Of a stretch of 64,000 bases of DNA, positions 52,713 through 62,135 are shown in pieces; position 1 is the stretch's first letter, and every line of letters begins with the position of its first letter. A program made the position numbers and the translations under genes. The notes under the pieces are model-generated. The model was not told the DNA's origin and ran no database searches. It saw only the letters and a list, made by a program, of their open reading frames with translations. Origin of the DNA: Epilithonimonas mollis (lineage in GTDB: Bacteria; Bacteroidota; Bacteroidia; Flavobacteriales; Weeksellaceae); the NCBI RefSeq assembly GCF_900142325.1, contig NZ_FRAM01000001.1, positions 806,001 to 870,000 on the forward strand, written 5' to 3'.

Positions 52713-53450
52713 TTATTTTTTCCTTGAAAGAACTTCCAGATATGGCGAAATATTATTGTCCAGAGAAACTGTTATTCCGCCAATATTTTTAGCTTTCATA
52801 TACATCAAAACCCGTTCATCGCGTAAAGCAAACATCAGGAAATCATTCATGTTTTCCGGTTTTATACCTGCATCCTGAAAATATTCCCAATCTACATTCT
52901 GTTTGATCCAGGCGAGACCTTCCTGCAAATCTTCATACCTATAAAGTCTGCGCAATCTTCTCGATTTTCCGCTTACGACATCGTATATTGCCTGGAAATT
53001 GAGCGTAGGCGGAATGCCAATAAGCGGTTTTACAATATCATCAACAGCATCGGCTGGCTTTTCCCTTGGTTTATCCGGTCCTTTTGGTAAGCCGATATCT
53101 TTTCTTAGCTTTTCTTCCCGCGACTCAGCAAGCCTTTTGTCAATGATTTTCACTTCTTCTATCTCCTGCGGAATTTTTTGAAGATTAACCGTTACTGAAT
53201 GATTAAGAGCAATAACTTTTTCGCCTTTGTAACTTTCTTTGGCAAACCGAACCTCATCCCCTGTTTTTCCAGCCATTGAAAAGCGCCCGAAAACATCAGT
53301 ATAGACTTTTTGATTGGAACTCATATTCACAACCAATACTTTCGGAATTGGGATACCTTCTTCTGACAGGACATTTCCTGTGATGACCTGAGAAAACGAG
53401 TTTGCATAAACAATAAAAAAAATGAATTGTAAAAGTCTTTTCAAACGCAT
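52713..53450 (-). CDS. Exported CarboxypepD_reg-like domain protein
   Basis: The 245-residue protein has a signal peptide ending near SFSQ. A CarboxypepD_reg-like beta-sandwich follows (VITGNVLSEEGIPIPKVLVVN then VYTDVFGRFSM). This module precedes the plug in many TonB receptors, but here it stands without a barrel. The remaining about 150 residues are charged and partly helical (ESREEKLRKDIGLPKGPDKPR) and unassigned. It is encoded just upstream of malQ, 56 bases away. Function unknown. Confidence 0.7.
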   Translation of the reverse strand: MRLKRLLQFIFFIVYANSFSQVITGNVLSEEGIPIPKVLVVNMSSNQKVYTDVFGRFSMAGKTGDEVRFAKESYKGEKVIALNHSVTVNLQKIPQEIEEVKIIDKRLAESREEKLRKDIGLPKGPDKPREKPADAVDDIVKPLIGIPPTLNFQAIYDVVSGKSRRLRRLYRYEDLQEGLAWIKQNVDWEYFQDAGIKPENMNDFLMFALRDERVLMYMKAKNIGGITVSLDNNISPYLEVLSRKK

Positions 53451-53487
53451 TTATTTTTTACAAAACTAAAGTACTTTGGTAAAATAA

Positions 53488-53517
53488 AAATACGGTTTAA
53501 CTTTCGTTAACCGTATT
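53488..53517 (-). terminator. Terminator of cysS
   Basis: AAATACGGTT-AAC (with one extra T) at 53488-53501 pairs with GTTAACCGTATTT at 53505-53517. The minus-strand transcript ends in a T-rich run. It lies 26 bases past the cysS stop codon. Confidence 0.75.
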
Positions 53518-53542
53518 TGTAATTATTTATGATTGATTTTAA

Positions 53543-55012
53543 TTAAATCAACTGATAAGAAGTTCCGTCCCGCCCGTCCTTCAGTTCGATGCCTTTTTCA
53601 AGAAGCTGGTCACGGATCTGGTCAGAAAGTTCCCAATTCTTAGATTTTCTGGCTTGATTTCTCAAATCAATTAAAACCTGCAAAGTCTGGTCGAGTTTAT
53701 CATTATTTGATTCTTCAATCATTTCCAATCCCAAAACATCAAAAACGATCGCATTTAAAAATTGTTTCAAATCTTCATAATCTTCAGTAGAAATACTTTC
53801 TTTCCCTAATTTTGAAGCAGAAATAAACTTCACCGCCTCAAACAAATGAGAAATCAATATCGGACTATTAAAATCATCTATCAAAGCTTCCAAAACTTTT
53901 TCTTTCCAGTTTTTATAATCAAAAGAAGTGGTTCCTACGCTTTCAACCTGAGTTTGAGTGTTCAAGATTTTCACCGCTTCCATCAATCTGTTGAAGCCTT
54001 TTTCACTCGCCAGCATTGCATCATTGGATATGTCCAGAACACTTCTGTAATGCGCCTGTAGAAAGCAGAATCTCAACACGCTTGGATGAAACGCTTTTTC
54101 AAAGAAATCATTATTTCCGGTAATCAGTTCCATTGGAAGGATATAATTTCCGGTCGATTTGCTCATTCTCTGTCCGTTCATCGTCAGCATATTCGCGTGC
54201 ATCCAGTATTTTACAGGTTCTAATCCATTGCAAGCTTTTCCCTGAGCGATTTCACATTCGTGGTGTGGGAATTTCAGATCCATTCCACCACCGTGAATAT
54301 CGAACTGATCACCCAGATATTTGGTGCTCATCGCAGTACATTCCAGATGCCAGCCCGGGAAACCCTCTCCCCAAGGCGAAGGCCATTTCATAATATGTTC
54401 TGGCGACGCTTTTTTCCAAAGTGCAAAATCCTGTGGATTTTTTTTCTCGCCTTGCCCATCCAAATCCCTTGTATTAGCAAACAATTCCTCGATATTTCTT
54501 CGGGAAAGCTCGCCGTAATTGAGACCTCTGGCATTGTATTCCAAAACATCGAAATAAACAGAACCGTTGCTTTCGTAAGCAAAACCTTTTTCTACCAAAA
54601 GTTTCGTCAGTTCCAACTGCTCGATGATGTGACCAGTTGCTGTCGGTTCAATAGTCGGAGGCAACAAATTGAATTTATTCAGAACGTCGTGAAAATCAAC
54701 CGTATATTTTTGGACAATTTCCATCGGCTCCAGTTTTTCCAGCCTGGATTGCTTGATGAACCGGTCATTATTGATATCGCCATCGTCCGTGAGATGTCCG
54801 GCATCTGTAATATTTCTGACATATCTTACTTTATAACCTAAGAATTGAAGACTTCTGTAGATAAAATCGAAGGACAAAAATGTTCTCACATTTCCCAAAT
54901 GTACATTGCTGTAAACCGTTGGCCCACAAACGTACATCCCGATATTACCTTCTAATATTGGTTTTAAAACTTCTTTTTCGCCCGACAGCGAGTTGTATAT
55001 TTTTAGTTGCAT
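53543..55012 (-). CDS. cysS: Cysteinyl-tRNA synthetase
   Basis: The 489-residue class I synthetase has the HIGH-type motif in [14 protein letters not shown] and KMSKS in RMSKSTGN. Zinc ligands appear at MYVCGPTVY (Cys), WHLECTAMS (Cys) and FPHHECEIA (His, Cys). The C-terminal DALR and anticodon-binding regions include [16 protein letters not shown]. Length is normal. It charges tRNA-Cys. It lies 117 bases after folE on the minus strand. Confidence 0.96.
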   Translation of the reverse strand: MQLKIYNSLSGEKEVLKPILEGNIGMYVCGPTVYSNVHLGNVRTFLSFDFIYRSLQFLGYKVRYVRNITDAGHLTDDGDINNDRFIKQSRLEKLEPMEIVQKYTVDFHDVLNKFNLLPPTIEPTATGHIIEQLELTKLLVEKGFAYESNGSVYFDVLEYNARGLNYGELSRRNIEELFANTRDLDGQGEKKNPQDFALWKKASPEHIMKWPSPWGEGFPGWHLECTAMSTKYLGDQFDIHGGGMDLKFPHHECEIAQGKACNGLEPVKYWMHANMLTMNGQRMSKSTGNYILPMELITGNNDFFEKAFHPSVLRFCFLQAHYRSVLDISNDAMLASEKGFNRLMEAVKILNTQTQVESVGTTSFDYKNWKEKVLEALIDDFNSPILISHLFEAVKFISASKLGKESISTEDYEDLKQFLNAIVFDVLGLEMIEESNNDKLDQTLQVLIDLRNQARKSKNWELSDQIRDQLLEKGIELKDGRDGTSYQLI

Positions 55013-55129
55013 TGATTTTTAATTAATGATAAATAATTGATAAATAATGAAAATATGGACACAAAAAATCAACAACAGATAATTGTTGCAATGAAAATCT
55101 TATGCGAATATTTTTTAAATTTTATCATT

Positions 55130-55795
55130 TTAATCAAATTTTGCATGACTTCCTACATAATGCAGAAACTCCTGTCTTGTAATTGGATTGGTTCTGAAAA
55201 TCCCGCTCAGTTCTGCGGTAATTGTAGAACTTGCCGTATCTTTGATTCCTCTGCAATTCACACAAAGATGTTTTGCATCGATAATACAGGCAACGTTTTT
55301 TGTGCCCAATGCTTCTTTCAAAGCATCAACAATCTGCATGGTCAATCTTTCTTGTACTTGTGGACGTTTGGCATAATAATCAACAATCCTGTTGATTTTT
55401 GACAATCCGATTACTTCGCCGTTCGAAATATAAGCCACATGTGCTTTTCCAATAATCGGCAAAAAATGATGTTCGCAGAAAGAATACACTGTTATATCCT
55501 TCTCCACCAGCATCTGCCGGTATTTGTACTGATTTTTGAAAGTTGAGATGCTCGGTTTATTTTCAGGAAGCAAACCTCCGAAAATCTCGTTAACATACAT
55601 CTTTGCTACACGCCTCGGAGAATCTTTCAGGGAATCATCTGTCATATCCAGTCCCAGAGTATGCATGATCTCGGAAAAAAGATTTTCTATTTTATTGATT
55701 TTTTCTTCCGGTTGCAGATCAAAAGCGTCCTTTCTGAGTGGCGTATGTTCCTTGCCTGTAAACACATCATCATCGTTATCAGGAAATTGTTCCAT
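55130..55795 (-). CDS. folE: GTP cyclohydrolase I
   Basis: The 221-residue enzyme converts GTP to dihydroneopterin triphosphate, the first step of folate synthesis. Zinc ligands and active-site residues appear in SFCEHHFLPIIGKAHVAY and HLCVNCRGI. GLSKINRIVDYYAKRPQVQERLT is the family signature. The first about 35 residues are an acidic extension. It has its own -7 element upstream. Confidence 0.96.
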   Translation of the reverse strand: MEQFPDNDDDVFTGKEHTPLRKDAFDLQPEEKINKIENLFSEIMHTLGLDMTDDSLKDSPRRVAKMYVNEIFGGLLPENKPSISTFKNQYKYRQMLVEKDITVYSFCEHHFLPIIGKAHVAYISNGEVIGLSKINRIVDYYAKRPQVQERLTMQIVDALKEALGTKNVACIIDAKHLCVNCRGIKDTASSTITAELSGIFRTNPITRQEFLHYVGSHAKFD

Positions 55796-55815
55796 AATAT
55801 ATTACTAATAAAAGG

Positions 55816-55823
55816 CAAAAATA
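55816..55823 (-). promoter_or_regulatory. -7 element of folE
   Basis: Minus-strand TATTTTTG followed by CC lies 20 bases before the folE start codon. The -33 element is unclear. Confidence 0.5.
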
Positions 55824-55914
55824 AGCAAATTTTCACACCTTATCCATAGTAATTATAAAGATTTGATTATAAAAAAGATAGATTCCGGAGGAAGTTTAAA
55901 TGTTTAAAAAAAAG

Positions 55915-55943
55915 TTGAAATGATTTGAAATTTTATATATTTG
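55915..55943 (+). promoter_or_regulatory. Full promoter of the acpP operon
   Basis: TTG at 55915-55917, an 18-base spacer and TATATTTG at 55936-55943 match the Bacteroidota sigma factor consensus. The leader to the acpP ATG would be roughly 25-30 bases. Confidence 0.7.
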
Positions 55944-55975
55944 CACCAAATTAACATTAATTAAAAATAAATACT

Positions 55976-56215
55976 ATGTCAGACATTGCATCAAGAGTAA
56001 AAGCTATCATCGCTGATAAGCTTGACGTTGAAGAAACAGAAGTAACTCCGGAAGCTAGCTTCACTAATGATTTAGGAGCTGATTCTTTGGATACTGTAGA
56101 ATTGATCATGGAATTCGAAAAAGAATTCAACATTCAGATTCCTGATGATCAAGCAGAAAAAATTACAACTGTAGGTCACGCTATCGCTTATATCGAAGAA
56201 GTTGTAAATAAATAA
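55976..56215 (+). CDS. acpP: Acyl carrier protein
   Basis: A 79-residue acidic four-helix protein. The phosphopantetheine attachment site is Ser37 in [15 protein letters not shown]. It carries growing acyl chains for fatty acid, lipid A and other acyl-dependent pathways. It heads an operon with fabF, 24 bases downstream, then rnc. Confidence 0.97.
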   Translation: MSDIASRVKAIIADKLDVEETEVTPEASFTNDLGADSLDTVELIMEFEKEFNIQIPDDQAEKITTVGHAIAYIEEVVNK

Positions 56216-56239
56216 TATCTTATTAGACAAAAAAAATTT

Positions 56240-57487
56240 ATGGAATTAAAAAGAGTAGTTGTAACCGGCTTCGGCGCTATTACACCGATTGGAAATAATG
56301 CTAAAGAATACTGGGAAAACCTTCTTAAAGGAGAGAGCGGTGCTGCTCCTATTACTCTTTTTGATTCCACAAATTTTAAAACTAAGTTCGCCTGTGAGGT
56401 GAAAAATTTCGATGCGCTTAATTATTTCGATAAGAAAGAGGCAAAGAAAATGGACAGAAATTCTCAGTTCGGCCAGATCGCCGCGAGAGAAGCTATCGCA
56501 CACAGCAGGCTTATTGAAGATAATGTGAATAAAGATCGCGTGGGAGTGATCTGGGGATCGGGAATCGGCGGACTGGAAACTTTTGAAACAGAAGTTCTGG
56601 GCTGGGCTGCTTCCAACAATATTCCGAGATTCAATCCCTTCTTTATTCCAAAGATGATTGCTGACATCACGCCTGGAAATATCTCCATCGAGTATGGTTT
56701 CCACGGACCAAACTACACCACCGTTTCAGCTTGTGCATCATCAGCAAACGCTTTGATCGATGCTAAAATGCTTATCAACTTAGGCAAAGCGGACGTTATC
56801 GTTTGTGGAGGTTCGGAAGCAGCTGTTACAGCAAGCGGAATGGGAGGTTTTAATGCAATGCATGCACTTTCTACGAGGAACGACGATCCAAAAACGGCTT
56901 CAAGACCTTTTGACAAAGACAGAGATGGATTTGTTTTGGGAGAAGGAGCAGGATGTATTATCCTTGAAGAGTATGAGCATGCAAAACAAAGAGGAGCAAC
57001 TATCTATGCAGAATTATCCGGAGGCGGAATGAGTGCAGATGCACATCACATGACCGCTCCGCATCCTGAAGGTCTCGGCGCCTATCTGGTAATGAAAAAT
57101 TGTCTGGAAGATGCCGGTGTAACTGCTGACGAAGTAGATCATATCAATATGCATGGTACATCTACTCCATTAGGAGACATCGCAGAATCTAACGCAATTG
57201 CAAGATTATTCGGGGAACACGCTTTTGACATTCAGATCAATTCTACAAAATCAATGACTGGCCACCTTCTAGGAGCAGCTGGAGTTATTGAAGCTATTGC
57301 TGCATTGCACACTATTATTCACGGTATTGTTCCGCCAACCATCAACCATTTTACGGATGATGAGAATATTGACAGCCGACTCAACTTTACTTTTAACAAA
57401 GCTGTTGAAAAGAATGTTGAAATTGCGATGAGCAATACATTTGGATTTGGAGGTCATAATGCCTGCGTACTTTTCAAAAAATTATAA
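56240..57487 (+). CDS. fabF: Beta-ketoacyl-ACP synthase II
   Basis: The 415-residue condensing enzyme has the nucleophile Cys165 in TVSACASSANAL and the two catalytic His in NMHGTSTPLGD and STKSMTGHLLGAAG. The C-terminal NTFGFGGHNAC is typical. It elongates acyl-ACP with malonyl-ACP. acpP precedes and rnc follows 12 bases later, an arrangement common in Bacteroidota. Confidence 0.97.
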   Translation: MELKRVVVTGFGAITPIGNNAKEYWENLLKGESGAAPITLFDSTNFKTKFACEVKNFDALNYFDKKEAKKMDRNSQFGQIAAREAIAHSRLIEDNVNKDRVGVIWGSGIGGLETFETEVLGWAASNNIPRFNPFFIPKMIADITPGNISIEYGFHGPNYTTVSACASSANALIDAKMLINLGKADVIVCGGSEAAVTASGMGGFNAMHALSTRNDDPKTASRPFDKDRDGFVLGEGAGCIILEEYEHAKQRGATIYAELSGGGMSADAHHMTAPHPEGLGAYLVMKNCLEDAGVTADEVDHINMHGTSTPLGDIAESNAIARLFGEHAFDIQINSTKSMTGHLLGAAGVIEAIAALHTIIHGIVPPTINHFTDDENIDSRLNFTFNKAVEKNVEIAMSNTFGFGGHNACVLFKKL

Positions 57488-57499
57488 TTTGATGTTTTT

Positions 57500-58270
57500 A
57501 TGGAGTTGAAAAATTATTTTTTCAAATTACTTCCTAAAAACAGAACACAAAAACTTTCGGAAAAAGATATTCTTTTTCGCAAAAAAATTTCTGAAATTGT
57601 CGGATACAATATTCACAATCTGGAAATCTTTAAAGAGGCATTTTCTTTAAAATCCTCTTCAAAAAGTACGAATAAAAAAAATTACGAACGTCTGGAGTTT
57701 TTAGGGGATTCTGTTTTGGGAACCATTATTTCTTGCCATCTTTTTCAGACCTATCCGAATGAAAATGAAGGATTTCTCACGCAGATGAAATCCAAGATTG
57801 TCAACAGAAAAAACCTGAACAAACTTGGAGAAGATCTCAAACTGAGTTCTCTGTTACAGGCTGATATAAGTCAAACCATTCTGAGCGAAAACATCTCCGG
57901 AAACCTTTTGGAAGCGCTGATCGGAGCTATATACCTGGATATTGATTATGAGTTTTGTAAGAAAATTGTCTTGGACAGGATTCTTACACCTTCCACCATC
58001 AACAAGCTGGAAAACAAGATCATCAGCTACAAAGGTCTTCTCCTGGAATGGAGTCAAAAGAAAAAAGTTCCTATCAAGTACGAAACCTGCGAAGAAATCC
58101 AACCGAATAAAGTGACTGTCTTCCGGTGCTATGTGTGGCTTCACAACGAAAAAATATCAAATGCTGTAGAAGCATCTAAAAAGAAAGCCGAGGAAAAGGC
58201 AGCTCAAAGGGCTTTTTATATGCTCAGTAAAAAAGAAAATATTATTGAAAACCAAAAAACAATTTCTTAA
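57500..58270 (+). CDS. rnc: Ribonuclease III
   Basis: The 256-residue protein has the RNase III signature YERLEFLGDSVLG with catalytic acidic residues. A second acidic cluster is in LLEALIGAIYLD. The C-terminal dsRNA-binding domain ends in KKKAEEKAAQRAFYML. It processes rRNA and other double-stranded RNA. Its last 26 bases overlap the next open frame. Confidence 0.95.
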   Translation: MELKNYFFKLLPKNRTQKLSEKDILFRKKISEIVGYNIHNLEIFKEAFSLKSSSKSTNKKNYERLEFLGDSVLGTIISCHLFQTYPNENEGFLTQMKSKIVNRKNLNKLGEDLKLSSLLQADISQTILSENISGNLLEALIGAIYLDIDYEFCKKIVLDRILTPSTINKLENKIISYKGLLLEWSQKKKVPIKYETCEEIQPNKVTVFRCYVWLHNEKISNAVEASKKKAEEKAAQRAFYMLSKKENIIENQKTIS

Positions 58271-58718
58271 GCTAGAAGAAGATCATACAGAGATCATCAT
58301 AGGATTGATTAGACTCATAAAAGCAATCCCAGAGCATGAATTGTTTTACAACCTCAACAATATCAATGATTTCAAATTCAGAAGAATCGAAGATATTAAA
58401 ATCGAAGGCGAGTATTTTGACTATTACTTCTCCCGTTTCCAGGCCTATGACAGGAATTCAAAAAACTGCTATCGCTTTATTTCCAATAAATCTGTGTCAT
58501 CTGTTACAAAAAAAGTTCAGAATCAGCTTTTTTTAGATGAATCAAATATTAAATTTTTACTAAATCTGCACCAAGATGTGGATTACCTTTTAACTAATTC
58601 CGATATGTTTGCGGATTTTTCATTAATTTTGCTCCCGGAAAATTTTGCATTTCAAATTCAGGAATATCCATTAAGTTCTGAAGAGGAACTTTATCAATTA
58701 ATTCAATATTATGAATAA
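58245..58718 (+). CDS. IPExxxVDY-family protein
   Basis: A 157-residue protein with IKAIPEHELFYNLN near the N-terminus, which gives the family its name pattern, and FKFRRIEDIKIEGEYFDYYF. The family is found between rnc and pyk in many Flavobacteriia; its function is unknown. The start is a TTG at 58245, because no ATG occurs earlier in frame than the family signature. The frame overlaps rnc by 26 bases and pyk by 8, so translational coupling is likely. Confidence 0.85.
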   Translation: MKTKKQFLKLEEDHTEIIIGLIRLIKAIPEHELFYNLNNINDFKFRRIEDIKIEGEYFDYYFSRFQAYDRNSKNCYRFISNKSVSSVTKKVQNQLFLDESNIKFLLNLHQDVDYLLTNSDMFADFSLILLPENFAFQIQEYPLSSEEELYQLIQYYE

Positions 58719-60156
58719 AAACCTAAAAAAAACAAAAATAATTGCAACGCTTGGTCCTGCGACTTCCAGCAAGGAAACAATGATCCAGATGATACAAGCT
58801 GGTTGTGATGTATTCAGAATAAATTTCTCACATGCCGATTACGAACTGGTAAAAAGAAATATTGATATAATCCGTGAGATTAATAAAGAATATGGCTACT
58901 CGGTCTCTATTTTGGGAGATTTGCAGGGTCCAAAACTGAGAGTTGGTGTTGTAAAGGAAGGATCTTTCCTTAATCCTGGTGATGTTTTGACATTCACAAA
59001 TGAAAAAATGGAAGGCGACTCTACAAAGGTTTATATGACTTATGAGAAGTTTCCTCAGGATGTAAAAGTTGGAGAAAGAATTCTTATTGATGACGGGAAA
59101 CTGGTGTTAGAAGTTATTGAAACCAATAACATTGATACGGTAAGAGCAAAAACGATCCAGGGCGGACCATTGAGTTCAAAAAAAGGAGTTAACCTTCCTA
59201 ATACAAATGTGTCCCTTCCTGCTTTAACAGAAAAGGATATTCAGGATGCAAATTTCATGCTGGATAATGAGTTTGACTGGATTGCATTATCATTTGTCCG
59301 TCATGCACAAGATATTATCGATCTGAAAGAACTAATGGCAAAACACCCTTCCAATAAAGTAAAAACGCCAATCATTGCGAAGATCGAAAAACCGGAAGGT
59401 GTAAAAAACATTGATGAAATATTGATGGAATGTGACTGCCTGATGGTTGCAAGAGGTGACCTTGGGGTTGAAGTTCCAATGGAGCAGGTTCCTGTTATCC
59501 AGAAAAATCTTGTGAACAAGGCTAGACTTTATGCTAAGCCGGTGATCATCGCTACACAGATGATGGAAACGATGATCACAAGTTTAACACCAACAAGAGC
59601 AGAAGTTAACGACGTTGCCAACTCCGTTCTGGATGGTGCTGATGCCGTGATGCTTTCCGGAGAAACTTCTGTTGGAAAATATCCTGTGGATGTCATAAAA
59701 AACATGGCAAAAATCGTTAAAAATATAGAGCGAACAAGTCTTTATTATAAACTGAATCATGTTATAGAAGAAAAAATCAATTGTGTGGATGAAAGATTCA
59801 TTACAGATAAAGTATGCCGTTCTGCTGTTGATATCGCTAAATCAACAGGTGCTGAAGCAATTGTGACTTTGACAGCCTCAGGTTACACAGCTTTTCAGAT
59901 TTCTGCACACAGACCGTCTTCTCATATTATTGTTTTCAGTTCGAACAAACGTGTGATTACAATGCTTAATCTGCTTTGGGGCGTGAGAGCTTTCTATTAT
60001 GATATGCAAAAATCTACTGATGAAACAGTAATTCAGGTTAATATGCTAACGCATAATTATGGTTTTGCGGAACAAGGTGACTTCGTTGTCAACCTTAATG
60101 CAATGCCTGTTCATAATGGTGGTAAAACCAATACATTAAGGTTGTCTACTATTTAA
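58711..60156 (+). CDS. pyk: Pyruvate kinase
   Basis: The 481-residue enzyme makes pyruvate and ATP from phosphoenolpyruvate and ADP. Signatures are TKIIATLGPATSS, RINFSHAD, IIAKIEKPEGVKNIDEIL (active-site Lys), MVARGDLGVEVP and ATQMMETMI. The C-terminal regulatory domain follows from about residue 345. Its start overlaps the preceding gene by 8 bases. A terminator follows. Length is normal. Confidence 0.97.
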   Translation: MNKNLKKTKIIATLGPATSSKETMIQMIQAGCDVFRINFSHADYELVKRNIDIIREINKEYGYSVSILGDLQGPKLRVGVVKEGSFLNPGDVLTFTNEKMEGDSTKVYMTYEKFPQDVKVGERILIDDGKLVLEVIETNNIDTVRAKTIQGGPLSSKKGVNLPNTNVSLPALTEKDIQDANFMLDNEFDWIALSFVRHAQDIIDLKELMAKHPSNKVKTPIIAKIEKPEGVKNIDEILMECDCLMVARGDLGVEVPMEQVPVIQKNLVNKARLYAKPVIIATQMMETMITSLTPTRAEVNDVANSVLDGADAVMLSGETSVGKYPVDVIKNMAKIVKNIERTSLYYKLNHVIEEKINCVDERFITDKVCRSAVDIAKSTGAEAIVTLTASGYTAFQISAHRPSSHIIVFSSNKRVITMLNLLWGVRAFYYDMQKSTDETVIQVNMLTHNYGFAEQGDFVVNLNAMPVHNGGKTNTLRLSTI

Positions 60157-60180
60157 AAAATCTGGTTCATCTATAAATAT

Positions 60181-60206
60181 AATCCGAGACTTTTCTCGGA
60201 TTTTTT
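60181..60206 (+). terminator. Terminator of the acpP-pyk operon
   Basis: AATCCGAG at 60181-60188 pairs with CTCGGATT at 60195-60202, followed by a T run. It closes the five-gene unit. Confidence 0.82.
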
Positions 60207-60305
60207 ATTTTAAGTTTATTTCCTCAGATTATTTTAATATTAAAAAATTATACATTTTAACTTTTCAAACAGAATAAAAAATTAGTTAATCAGGATAAAA
60301 ATGAT

Positions 60306-60313
60306 TATTTTTG
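60306..60313 (+). promoter_or_regulatory. -7 element before recA
   Basis: TATTTTTG matches TAnnTTTG and lies 21 bases before the ATG at 60335. It overlaps the first codons of the longer, rejected frame start at 60311. No obvious LexA-type box is visible around it. Confidence 0.55.
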
Positions 60314-60334
60314 AGAATAATTTTTTTTGTAACA

Positions 60335-61336
60335 ATGAGTAATACTGACGATAAGAAAAAAGCACTGCAACTGGTGCTGGAAAAACTAGATAAGACCTAC
60401 GGAAAAGGAACCGTGATGACACTTGGGGAAGATTCTGTCGATACTACGATAGAGGTTATTCCTTCAGGATCTTTGGGAATTGACCTCGCACTAGGCGTGG
60501 GCGGATATCCAAGAGGAAGAATCATTGAGATCTACGGACCTGAATCATCAGGTAAAACAACATTAACACTTCACGCTATTGCAGAAGCTCAGAAAGCAGG
60601 TGGGATTGCTGCTTTTATAGATGCTGAGCACGCATTCGACAGAAACTATGCAGCTAAATTGGGAATCGATTTAGAAAACCTGATCATTTCTCAGCCGGAC
60701 AATGGCGAACAGGCTTTGGAAATCGCCGACAACCTGATCAGATCAGGCGCAATTGATATTGTGGTGATTGACTCTGTAGCAGCATTGACACCGAAAGCTG
60801 AGATCGAGGGCGAAATGGGTGATTCCAAAATGGGACTGCATGCAAGACTGATGTCTCAGGCGCTTAGAAAACTGACGGCTACTATCTCAAGAACCAAATG
60901 TACCGTAATTTTTATCAACCAGCTTCGGGAAAAAATAGGGGTGATGTTTGGAAACCCTGAAACTACGACAGGTGGTAACGCTCTGAAATTCTATGCCTCT
61001 GTAAGAATCGATATCAGAAAAGCAAGTGCACCCATCAAAAACGGAGACGAAGCTGTCGGAAGCCGTGTAAAGGTGAAAATTGTTAAGAATAAAGTTGCAC
61101 CTCCTTTTAAACAGGCAGAATTTGATATTATGTACGGAGAAGGAGTCTCTAAAGTTGGAGAAATCCTTGATACTGCTGTAGATCTGGGTGTGGTGAAGAA
61201 AAGCGGATCCTGGTTCAGCTATGACGATACCAAACTGGGACAGGGACGTGATGCCGTGAAAGACGTACTGAAAGATAATCCGGAACTATCCGAAGATATA
61301 GAAAATAAGATCAAAGAACTGATCAAGCAAAAGTAA
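60335..61336 (+). CDS. recA: Recombinase RecA
   Basis: I start at ATG 60335 (333 residues, [18 protein letters not shown]); eight earlier codons fall within the promoter. The P-loop [14 protein letters not shown] is near residue 68. [30 protein letters not shown] and [22 protein letters not shown] are the RecA core motifs. The protein forms filaments on single-stranded DNA for strand exchange and SOS co-protease activity. It is monocistronic, with a strong terminator. Confidence 0.97.
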   Translation: MSNTDDKKKALQLVLEKLDKTYGKGTVMTLGEDSVDTTIEVIPSGSLGIDLALGVGGYPRGRIIEIYGPESSGKTTLTLHAIAEAQKAGGIAAFIDAEHAFDRNYAAKLGIDLENLIISQPDNGEQALEIADNLIRSGAIDIVVIDSVAALTPKAEIEGEMGDSKMGLHARLMSQALRKLTATISRTKCTVIFINQLREKIGVMFGNPETTTGGNALKFYASVRIDIRKASAPIKNGDEAVGSRVKVKIVKNKVAPPFKQAEFDIMYGEGVSKVGEILDTAVDLGVVKKSGSWFSYDDTKLGQGRDAVKDVLKDNPELSEDIENKIKELIKQK

Positions 61337-61340
61337 AATA

Positions 61341-61372
61341 AAAAGGCTGTGAAATATTCACAGCCTTTTTTT
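61341..61372. terminator. Bidirectional terminator between recA and the beta-barrel gene
   Basis: AAAAGGCTGTGAA at 61341-61353 pairs with TTCACAGCCTTTT at 61357-61369 with a 3-base loop. It overlaps the stop codon of the convergent gene at 61371 by two bases. Confidence 0.85.
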
Positions 61373-62039
61373 ATTTAAAGAAATAAGTTAATCCGAGGCT
61401 TATTACCTGTTCTGATTTTTTCTTGAGCGTATTAGGATCTTTTGTCCAGTCTTCTGTCAGATCCGGGTAGGTATTAGACAAACCTAAATCATATTTAAGA
61501 GCCAGCTCCAATTGTCTTTTATAGCTGAAACCTATACCTGCACCAATCCCCAAATTAAAAGAATTAGCCTTTCCATTGAAGCCCGCATGCGCAGAATCAC
61601 CTTCTTCTGTATATACTGGTCTGCTCGGATTTTTCACTTTCTGATCTATCAAAAAATTGAACCGCGGACCAATCAATCCAAAAAATTCAGATTCTGACTC
61701 AGAAAAATAAGCTTTAAAACTCAGCGGAATACTGATGTAATTATTTGCATAGACAGCATGTTCCCAACCTTTAGCATCCTCATACTTCCTATCTCCGCCC
61801 TCTCCTGCTCCAAAATAAAGCACTTCTGCCTGAAGGTAATATTGTTCTGCCGTACCAACCGGAACCTGTGCTGTAACGCCTCCTAAAACTGAAATCCTGG
61901 GTCCGGAAGGATTGTGTGCATTTCTAACCCTAGAGTAAGTTCCTCCCGCAACTACGCCAAATTCTGTCGACCGGAAGTCAATCTGGGCGTGAGAAAAAAA
62001 GGATAACAAAAACAGGGATCCCAAAAGGTTTTTTTTCAT
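61371..62039 (-). CDS. Outer-membrane beta-barrel (PorT/OmpA-like) protein
   Basis: A 222-residue exported protein with a signal peptide ending near FSHAQ. Alternating hydrophobic strands rich in Gly and aromatic residues follow (YLQAEVLYFGAGEGG, SIPLSFKAYFSESESEFFGLIGPRFNFL, LGIGAGIGFSYKRQLELALKYDLG), ending in LGLTYFFK with a C-terminal aromatic. This is the profile of the porin-like PorT / OMP_b-brl_2 group. Its role, T9SS accessory or general barrel, cannot be decided. Confidence 0.8.
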   Translation of the reverse strand: MKKNLLGSLFLLSFFSHAQIDFRSTEFGVVAGGTYSRVRNAHNPSGPRISVLGGVTAQVPVGTAEQYYLQAEVLYFGAGEGGDRKYEDAKGWEHAVYANNYISIPLSFKAYFSESESEFFGLIGPRFNFLIDQKVKNPSRPVYTEEGDSAHAGFNGKANSFNLGIGAGIGFSYKRQLELALKYDLGLSNTYPDLTEDWTKDPNTLKKKSEQVISLGLTYFFK

Positions 62040-62082
62040 ATAAGTGTGTTTAAAAAATTCTGTCCAAATTTAGACAAAAAAA

Positions 62083-62112
62083 ATGAGAAGCTCAGGTTAT
62101 TGAACTTCTCAT
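62083..62112 (-). terminator. Terminator of sucD
   Basis: ATGAGAAG at 62083-62090 pairs with CTTCTCAT at 62105-62112, with a 14-base loop. The minus-strand transcript continues into a T run (the A run at 62075-62083). It lies 24 bases past the stop codon. Confidence 0.7.
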
Positions 62113-62135
62113 GATATATTTGTTGTGTAATAAAC

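Noticed and set aside
56246-56704. Minus-strand frame opposite fabF
   Set aside because: It is antisense to a highly conserved condensing enzyme and shows no family motif.
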